A stretch of DNA of 28,294 bases, from the NCBI GenBank assembly GCA_023419655.1, contig JAEZXP010000051.1:1-28294 (forward strand). The letters are read 5' to 3'. The position numbers and the translations under genes were made by a program. This DNA is from Bacillota bacterium (GTDB lineage Bacteria > Bacillota > Clostridia > Lachnospirales > Lachnospiraceae). Under the pieces are notes generated by a model. That model was given only the letters and a program-made list of their open reading frames with translations. It ran no database searches and was not told where the DNA came from. Position 1 is the first letter of the stretch; the number at the start of each line of letters is the position of its first letter. Below, piece by piece: positions 23,925-28,294 of the stretch.

Positions 23925-24086
23925 TTATTTTACTTCTTCAAAGTCTTCCTTGCCTACTCCGCATAACGGGCATACCCAATCATCGGGAACATCTTCCCAT
24001 TTCGTTCCGGGAGCAATTCCGCCATCCGGATCTCCTAATTCTTCATCGAAAATATAACCGCATGCTGTACATTCGAACTTTCTCAT
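23925..24086 (-). CDS. Rubredoxin
   Basis: A 53-residue one-iron electron carrier. The protein begins MRKFECTACGYIFDEELGDP and continues DGGIAPGTKWEDVPDDWVCP, then LCGVGKEDFEEVK. Four Cys ligands (C6, C9, C39, C42) form the CxxC...CPLCG iron site, and Y11, W30 and W37 are the conserved aromatic core residues. Length is exactly that of classical clostridial rubredoxins. GGAGG stands eight bases before the ATG. It probably serves oxygen/peroxide detoxification (rubrerythrin, flavodiiron protein) in this anaerobe, but no partner gene is adjacent. It has its own promoter (24228-24256) and terminator, and a leader carrying two tandem copies of a 48-base unit. Confidence 0.95.
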   Translation of the reverse strand: MRKFECTACGYIFDEELGDPDGGIAPGTKWEDVPDDWVCPLCGVGKEDFEEVK

Positions 24087-24093
24087 AATATAT

Positions 24094-24197
24094 TCCTCCT
24101 TAATAAATTATAGTTGATTGTTCCTAACCGCAGAGGAATTATCCTCCTTAATAAATTATAGTTGATTACTCCTAACAACGGAGGAATTATCCTCCTT
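24094..24197 (-). repeat. 48-bp tandem duplication in the rubredoxin leader, each copy with a ribosome-binding-site hairpin
   Basis: Unit 1 spans 24094-24141, unit 2 24142-24189, and the first eight bases recur at 24190-24197, so TCCTCCTT appears at exact 48-base steps. On the minus strand each full unit carries AACTATAATTTATTAAGGAGG. The two upstream copies of AAGGAGGA are followed by TAAT and TCCTCC or TCCTC, so each SD can fold into a 5-6 bp hairpin. The copy next to the rubredoxin ATG has lost the pairing arm and is free. The units differ at about five positions, so the duplication is not brand new. Confidence 0.85.
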
Positions 24198-24227
24198 ATT
24201 GTATATTATCATAAAGCTATATAATTA

Positions 24228-24256
24228 TGTATACCACAATTTGGAGCAAATCTCAA
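24228..24256 (-). promoter_or_regulatory. Promoter of the rubredoxin gene
   Basis: Minus strand: TTGAGA (24251-24256), 17-base spacer, TATACA (24228-24233). Start of transcription near 24221, giving a leader of about 135 bases that includes the whole tandem repeat. Confidence 0.6.
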
Positions 24257-24318
24257 CCATAAATAGCTTAATTAATAGCGATATTTTTTCGTTCATCATC
24301 GGCTGTTGAGAGAATGGT

Positions 24319-24429
24319 TTATAAACCACCCAACAATAACCTCTTTGCCTTCCCATCGAATACATTTCGGTAAAATTCGAGTGCTTTATCGCTACCTTTA
24401 ACAAAAACCTGCATCATCGAGCGTTTCAT
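24319..24429 (-). pseudogene. Truncated VOC/PhnB-like glyoxalase fold gene remnant
   Basis: The 36-codon frame encodes MKRSMMQVFVKGSDKALEFY followed by RNVFDGKAKRLLLGGL and a stop. The first 26 residues match the beginning of PhnB/YjdN-type VOC proteins, which start with QVFVKGSDKALEFY and an A/VFDAK helix, but intact members run to about 120-140 residues. The similarity is lost after FDGK and no continuation was seen in the other frames, so this looks like a 5' remnant after deletion. A GGTTTATAAACC palindrome (24316-24327) sits at the truncation point. No good ribosome binding site precedes the ATG. Family call is by memory. Confidence 0.55.
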
Positions 24430-24447
24430 AATATTTCCGTCCATTCC

Positions 24448-24504
24448 TGCGCATGTTTTTTGCGCATCCAAAGTTTGTGCCGAGGATTACGCAGGCACAA
24501 AACT
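24448..24504. other. Two adjacent hairpins upstream of the VOC remnant
   Basis: TGCGCA (24448-24453) and TGCGCA (24461-24466) form a 6-bp stem with a 7-base loop. AGTTTGTGCC (24472-24481) pairs with GGCACAAAACT (24494-24504) with one bulged base. They lie just downstream of the terminator at 24508-24536 in a 99-base gap without a gene. Purpose unknown; they may be debris of a small repetitive element. Confidence 0.4.
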
Positions 24505-24507
24505 TAT

Positions 24508-24536
24508 AAGGTTGAAAGTGTATTTCTTTCAACCTT
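24508..24536 (-). terminator. Terminator of the AlkZ-like gene, stem overlapping its stop codon
   Basis: AAGGTTGAAAG (24508-24518) pairs perfectly with CTTTCAACCTT (24526-24536), 7-base loop. The TGA stop codon (24529-24531) is inside the stem. The minus-strand tail is ATAAGTTTTG, a weak U-run. Confidence 0.65.
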
Positions 24537-25563
24537 CCCCCTGATATCTTTTTATCGGATTATACTCACCGCACAGATAATGGATTGCCTGTAATATATC
24601 CTCTTTCCGGGCGGCAGCCTCATCATTCGGCAAATCAAGTATCACGTCTTCCACCTCCGGCGTATAGCGGAACTTGCCGACCGCCGCACCGCGAAATTCA
24701 CCGTCAATTAACAGATAGTACAGCGTGTCCGAATAGGGATGCAGATATCTTTTTTTTAGAATATGCTCGTTGGATTTTACTAAAAAATCATTACGGTGCA
24801 TAGCATAGACCGATTTTGGCGGCTCACCAGAATAGGTTTTAATCAATTCTAAATCCGTATGCAACATAAAATTGCCGTCATCTTCACAGATTACCATGTC
24901 GCTGACTAAATCAGCCAATGCTGCTTTTATCTCTTTTTCAGGCACTTTATAAAATGACTTAATCATCTTTATATCCAGCAGTACGTGGCAATGAGCAAAC
25001 CGACAGAGCAGGATTTTCAATGCATCTTTACGGGAATATTTCGTTAACGCCACATCTGGAAACATTTCAGAAAATTTATACCATCCCCGGTCCCATTCGC
25101 CATCGTATTGGTCCTCATAAATCAAAAAGGCCTCTTGTAAACGATGGAGAACCGGCGTAATTTCTTTAACCAGCAGCCCGGTGGATTCTTTCATTTGCTG
25201 TATGTTCATCGGCCCTTCGCGTTCAATCAACGTGAGCAGTGCAAGCTGACGTTCTGTAGGTTTGTCCAATGGTTTACGAAACAAGCAAGCAAACAGTTCC
25301 ACATCCTCCGGCATAATCCAGCCAAGATTACCTCCGGCAAACCGCCCTTTTATTAAAGCATGGGTTCTTTGCCGTTCACGGTTAAATTCAATGTCATTAA
25401 AATCGGCACGATATGTCAAGGATGGCGGGTCCCCGAATCCATTCCAATAAACATTTTGCCCCGGCTGTGTATTACGGTAGAGGTCTATGTATTCGGTTTC
25501 ATTTGCCTTGTGGATGAGGTGCTGCCGCTCCATCCGGAGGGCGGTGATTTTATCATTGTTCAT
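24529..25563 (-). CDS. AlkZ/YcaQ-related winged-helix protein
   Basis: A 344-residue soluble protein. The N-terminus ITALRMERQHLIHKANETEY and later segments with winged-helix character (RQLALLTLIEREGPMNIQQM, VLHRLQEAFLIYEDQYDGEW) resemble the AlkZ/YcaQ superfamily of winged-helix DNA glycosylases that act on crosslinked or alkylated DNA. The QxQ catalytic motif described for true AlkZ was not found, so this may be a paralogue without that activity. The start has AAGGAG six bases upstream. Transcription should start from the promoter at 25687-25716, immediately after the WYL regulator gene, and both genes share the same operator-like sequence. Assignment rests on recollection of the family pattern and is moderate. 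Confidence 0.5.
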   Translation of the reverse strand: MNNDKITALRMERQHLIHKANETEYIDLYRNTQPGQNVYWNGFGDPPSLTYRADFNDIEFNRERQRTHALIKGRFAGGNLGWIMPEDVELFACLFRKPLDKPTERQLALLTLIEREGPMNIQQMKESTGLLVKEITPVLHRLQEAFLIYEDQYDGEWDRGWYKFSEMFPDVALTKYSRKDALKILLCRFAHCHVLLDIKMIKSFYKVPEKEIKAALADLVSDMVICEDDGNFMLHTDLELIKTYSGEPPKSVYAMHRNDFLVKSNEHILKKRYLHPYSDTLYYLLIDGEFRGAAVGKFRYTPEVEDVILDLPNDEAAARKEDILQAIHYLCGEYNPIKRYQGEG

Positions 25564-25686
25564 GTCGTGCTCCTTAATTTTATTAATCCAAAAGATTTTC
25601 TGGGATTTTTCACATGGAAATTAATACTGCAATAATTGATTGATATATTGGTATTACATCCTTTTGTATTGCATTTTATAAAGCAT

Positions 25687-25719
25687 ATCATACTGAACAC
25701 GACAACAGTATGTCATATT
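25687..25719 (-). promoter_or_regulatory. Promoter of the AlkZ-like gene with putative WYL-regulator operator (copy 1)
   Basis: Minus strand: ATGACA (25711-25716), 18-base spacer, TATGAT (25687-25692). The 25 bases at 25695-25719 match 21 of 25 bases of the site before the WYL regulator gene (26824-26848). Both contain GACA, six bases, TGTC, then GTGTTC just before the -10 box. The site begins at the first base of the WYL stop codon. Confidence 0.65.
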
Positions 25720-26618
25720 CAATGATATAAACTAAAAACATTTTTCAAAAGGGAAGTAAATTCAGCACGTGTTTCTTCTGGTTCCAAAATCTTTGCTTTA
25801 TCGCCAAAACCGAGAATCCAACTGAACATATAATCCTTATTCGTATAATCCAGCGTGAACAATAAACCATCATCAGTTTCTTCGCAGCAATGCAGACCAT
25901 AATCCTCAATCAGCCGGAAGCGAACACTTTTATCAAATAAGATTTTTACATGATATTGTTCATGGAAAGCATCCTTTGCGGTAGCTTTTTCTGTCGGCAC
26001 CGGACGAGGAGTGAATGTTTTCTCTGTAAGCCCACAATTCCATAAGCGGTTAAGTTTGAAACGACGAAAATCCTCTCGCAATTTACACCATCCGAATACA
26101 TACCATGCATTCCACCGAAACTCTACAAAATACGGCTCAATCTCACGAAGCATTTCGCCCTTTGCGTAATAATAATCAAACCTTACTGTTTTGTATGCGG
26201 CGATAGCCTGTTTGAATAGTGCGATTTTATCTGACAGGCTATCTTTGTAATGGGAAGACAAATCAATCACTATGCTGTCGGAAAGTGAAACCACCGCATC
26301 GGCTGGCGCGAGTTTGGTCATAAGATTTTCAAAATTGGATTGTTTTGATATAGAATCAATGCTTTTAAGTCCTGCAACAAGGGTTTGCAGTTCCTCCGCC
26401 GTCAGCACATTTTTATTGATTTTATATCCTTCTATAATAGAAATGCCGCCACCGCCGCCACGTGAAGTAACAACCGGAATCCCTCCAAGACAAAGAGTAT
26501 CAATATCCCGCAGGATTGTCCTGCAAGACACATCAAACCGCCTTGCCAGTTCCGATGCGGTAGTTTTATCCTTTTGAAGCAGAATAGTTAATATGCCTAT
26601 TAAGCGGTCGATTTTCAC
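25719..26618 (-). CDS. YafY-type transcriptional regulator (HTH_11, WYL, WCX)
   Basis: A 299-residue regulator. Residues 1-60 are a helix-turn-helix (LTILLQKDKTTASELARRF then VSCRTILRDIDTLCLGGIPV) followed by the family's wing VTSRGGGGGISIIEGYK. The middle (about 135-210) is a WYL ligand domain with EPYFVEFRWNAWYVFGWCKL and FRRFKLNRLWN, and the C-terminus (about 220-299) a WCX domain. The frame runs 43 codons further to 26747, but GTG 26618 has AGGAG seven bases upstream and starts VKIDRLIGIL, the typical N-terminus. Such proteins commonly regulate themselves and a neighbour; here both this gene and the AlkZ-like gene have the same operator-like site. Effector unknown; WYL domains are thought to bind nucleic acid or nucleotide ligands. 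Confidence 0.88.
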   Translation of the reverse strand: MKIDRLIGILTILLQKDKTTASELARRFDVSCRTILRDIDTLCLGGIPVVTSRGGGGGISIIEGYKINKNVLTAEELQTLVAGLKSIDSISKQSNFENLMTKLAPADAVVSLSDSIVIDLSSHYKDSLSDKIALFKQAIAAYKTVRFDYYYAKGEMLREIEPYFVEFRWNAWYVFGWCKLREDFRRFKLNRLWNCGLTEKTFTPRPVPTEKATAKDAFHEQYHVKILFDKSVRFRLIEDYGLHCCEETDDGLLFTLDYTNKDYMFSWILGFGDKAKILEPEETRAEFTSLLKNVFSLYH

Positions 26619-26628
26619 GGTATCACTC

Positions 26629-26775
26629 CTAACGGTAACAGACCCCTGTATTTCGCATCCCATCATCGACATTAAAGCCAATAACCACATTGTTTGCAGC
26701 TCCCAAAAGAAATATATGAAATACTGAATTATTCTGCAACAAATCAATGCTGTCGAATGTGAATTGTAGGTTCAT
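26629..26775 (-). CDS. Possible small protein (48 aa) translationally coupled to the WYL regulator
   Basis: ATG 26775 opens a 48-residue frame starting MNLQFTFDSIDLLQNNSVFH and ending NVDDGMRNTGVCYR. Its TAG stop (26629-26631) forms part of the AGGAG ribosome binding site of the WYL gene, an arrangement seen in coupled operons. The Shine-Dalgarno is weak (GGG about five bases upstream). The sequence is not recognised and may be a remnant of a longer gene or plain leader. Confidence 0.25.
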   Translation of the reverse strand: MNLQFTFDSIDLLQNNSVFHIFLLGAANNVVIGFNVDDGMRNTGVCYR

Positions 26776-26816
26776 TGTTACCCATCTTTTTAAAAACGAG
26801 TTATTTTCTAAAGTAT

Positions 26817-26848
26817 ATTATACGAACACGACAATATCATGTCATATT
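26817..26848 (-). promoter_or_regulatory. Promoter of the WYL regulator gene with putative autoregulatory operator (copy 2)
   Basis: Minus strand: ATGACA (26840-26845), 17-base spacer, consensus TATAAT (26817-26822). The spacer contains TTGTCGTGTTCG, and GACA-6-TGTC forms an inverted repeat from the -35 into the spacer, as in copy 1 at 25695-25719. Confidence 0.68.
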
Positions 26849-26873
26849 AATTTTTATTCCTGCATGTAAAATA

Positions 26874-28294
26874 TTAATATAGTCTCCCCATATAATCATC
26901 TGAATGCTTCTTACTCGTAAAATAAAAGACGACGTCCCCTGCTTTCAGACTAAAAGCAGCATCCGTGTTATCCTTCTTTTCTACCTGGCCACCTTCCATC
27001 ACCCACATCGAGCAATGTCCGTTATTCAGATAATTAGCACCGTTGGAATAGGACAGGTTACGGTTATTGTTCATATCATAGGTCTCTATAGTAAAGTTCA
27101 CGATGATATACCCATCCTTAAGCCAGAAATCTTCATGATAATCGATTCCGTATTTTCTTAGATAATCATTTACATCATATCCTGCTGGTGCTACATGAAT
27201 ATTTGCAGGCAGCTTATATGTACCATACCACCGCTGCATGTACTTTGAAAGATTCAGCTCTGTCTCCCCTATCTGCTCTTTGACCTTATTAAAGGATGGA
27301 AGGCCCGCTATATGGGCAGCATAATCCAGTCCTATAAAGGTCCGAAACTGACTTGTAAGCCGTATATCGCTGTAGGAATACATTGCCCCGTATTGGCTGC
27401 TTATCTTGGCATATGTAGTCTCCATAACTCTTGCCGTATGCATAAGCTCTGCTTCCGGTATCCTGCTGTATGGATTGCCTACAAGCCCCTGCTGGAGGTT
27501 TGCCAGGTCTATTCCCTGTCCAATCTTTACAAGATAGTGCTGCTTGCCGTAAAACTCTTCATCATAATATATATCTACAAGCTGTCTGTTCCTTCCCTTC
27601 TCATCCACATGATAGAAGGTCGGTTTGATAACAATTTTATTACCGCTTCCGTACATCTCACCAATTGTATCGATTCTGAAACGGAATGCATAACCGGTCT
27701 TTATGGCTCCGACATTCTTATACTTGGGATGGCTCCCGTTTAAAATAGGGAGAGTAAATCTGTTCATCCTCCCGGTTTGGTATCCATACTGATTCTTATT
27801 GCCTACGGTGTAATAATAGGCGTAATCATCATGATAATTCGTCCTCTTCGTACCATCAACGGCACCTTCAAAGTATTTGAACAGCATTGTATCCTTGATA
27901 CGAAATACATCCTTCCATCTCCCTTCATCCGATATGTCATATATGGTGAGTCCGTACATCCTGCCTGATATCTGAAAAGTCCTTGTAGCAGTTGCCACAT
28001 AGTTGTGAATATCGGTATTTCTCGTCGTCTCTGTGTTACTCAGCTTATCCTGTGCGTTTACGGCGATAGACCTGAATGATACGGTATAAACCCCTTCCTT
28101 TACCCACATGGGTACATAGAAGCGGTGCGTATCCCTTCCAAGTACAATCCATGTACCCGCCTTAATTATATCGTCATTTGCAGTGTCTTTGTCATTCTTG
28201 GTATCGATATAGACATCAAAGGGCAGCTTCATCTCGTTTCTTACAATTTCCTGCTCCTTTGCTATATAAGATATATTCTCCGGGTCTATGAACG
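26874..28294 (-). CDS. C-terminal part of a large, probably extracellular protein (DUF5704-like), partial
   Basis: The frame is open to the right edge: 20 codons before the first Met (28232) read FIDPENISYIAKEQEIVRNE with no stop and no suitable ribosome binding site, so the true start lies outside the window. The visible 472 residues are rich in Tyr, Asn, Asp and aromatic beta-strand patterns (GTWIVLGRDTHRFYVPMWVK, FRIDTIGEMYGSGNKIVIKP, FYHVDEKGRNRQLVDIYYDE), with no membrane span or sorting signal at the C-terminus (GDVVFYFTSKKHSDDYMGRL). The look is of a secreted Firmicute surface protein; it resembles what I remember as DUF5704, with low certainty. A weak AT-rich inverted repeat (26844-26851 with 26873-26880) overlaps its stop; no good terminator is seen before the WYL promoter. 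Confidence 0.6.
   Translation of the reverse strand, partial: FIDPENISYIAKEQEIVRNEMKLPFDVYIDTKNDKDTANDDIIKAGTWIVLGRDTHRFYVPMWVKEGVYTVSFRSIAVNAQDKLSNTETTRNTDIHNYVATATRTFQISGRMYGLTIYDISDEGRWKDVFRIKDTMLFKYFEGAVDGTKRTNYHDDYAYYYTVGNKNQYGYQTGRMNRFTLPILNGSHPKYKNVGAIKTGYAFRFRIDTIGEMYGSGNKIVIKPTFYHVDEKGRNRQLVDIYYDEEFYGKQHYLVKIGQGIDLANLQQGLVGNPYSRIPEAELMHTARVMETTYAKISSQYGAMYSYSDIRLTSQFRTFIGLDYAAHIAGLPSFNKVKEQIGETELNLSKYMQRWYGTYKLPANIHVAPAGYDVNDYLRKYGIDYHEDFWLKDGYIIVNFTIETYDMNNNRNLSYSNGANYLNNGHCSMWVMEGGQVEKKDNTDAAFSLKAGDVVFYFTSKKHSDDYMGRLY

Noticed and set aside
24190..24220. 18-codon frame (ATG near 24209) in the rubredoxin leader as a leader peptide
   Set aside because: No Shine-Dalgarno precedes the ATG and the sequence simply reads through the SD repeat; too weak to list as a gene.
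26844..26880. AT-rich inverted repeat at the end of the surface-protein gene as a terminator
   Set aside because: The arms ATATTAAT/ATTAATAT are pure A-T, and the structure would be unstable; it also overlaps the stop codon and the WYL operator region.

Overview
The window looks like chromosomal DNA from a low-GC, anaerobic Clostridia, most likely a Lachnospiraceae-type organism. The basis is an AT-rich sequence with strong AGGAGG ribosome binding sites, a YesM/YesN-regulated LplA/B/C sugar uptake locus, a Rex redox regulator, a rubredoxin, and a Re-type (homocitrate-synthase-like) citrate synthase paired with an isocitrate dehydrogenase. Almost every gene is on the minus strand; the only convincing plus-strand protein gene is an ABC-F ATPase at 15627-17591. 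No tRNA, rRNA, CRISPR array, transposase or prophage gene was seen.

Layout from left to right. (a) 1-311: start of a histidine-phosphatase gene running off the left edge, with its own promoter. (b) 465-8608: carbohydrate ABC uptake locus transcribed right to left: sensor kinase, AraC-type response regulator, then, behind a second promoter, lipoprotein binding protein and two permeases, ending in a terminator. The first permease has an unusual N-terminal extension of about 240 residues. (c) 8516-9173: a 658-base stretch without a protein gene; it holds two candidate plus-strand C-rich small RNAs and a bidirectional terminator. (d) 9174-15482: a probable seven-gene operon, rex - coiled-coil protein - acpS - nnrD/E - alr - mazF - hemolysin-family protein, driven by a promoter that carries a Rex-like operator. 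(e) 15526-17691: the divergent ABC-F gene. (f) 17714-21254: Re-citrate synthase, isocitrate dehydrogenase and a GntR/FCD regulator, probably one operon for 2-oxoglutarate/glutamate supply. An ATTGTATACAAT palindrome covers its -10 box. (g) 21408-24256: DUF554 membrane protein, HD hydrolase, TcdA and rubredoxin. The rubredoxin leader contains a 48-bp tandem duplication of its own ribosome-binding region. (h) 24319-26848: accessory-looking segment with a truncated VOC/PhnB-like gene, an AlkZ/YcaQ-like winged-helix protein and a YafY-type WYL regulator. Both complete genes have promoters built around the same operator-like sequence. (i) 26874-28294: C-terminal part of a large, probably extracellular protein running off the right edge.

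The most interesting signals are non-coding: the tandem C-rich small-RNA candidates (one with a CUCCUCCUCC anti-Shine-Dalgarno tract), the duplicated rubredoxin leader with hairpin-capped ribosome binding sites, and the paired WYL operators. Start codons were revised where Shine-Dalgarno spacing argued for it; several genes appear to use TTG or GTG. All product names come from motif recognition by eye, without database searches.
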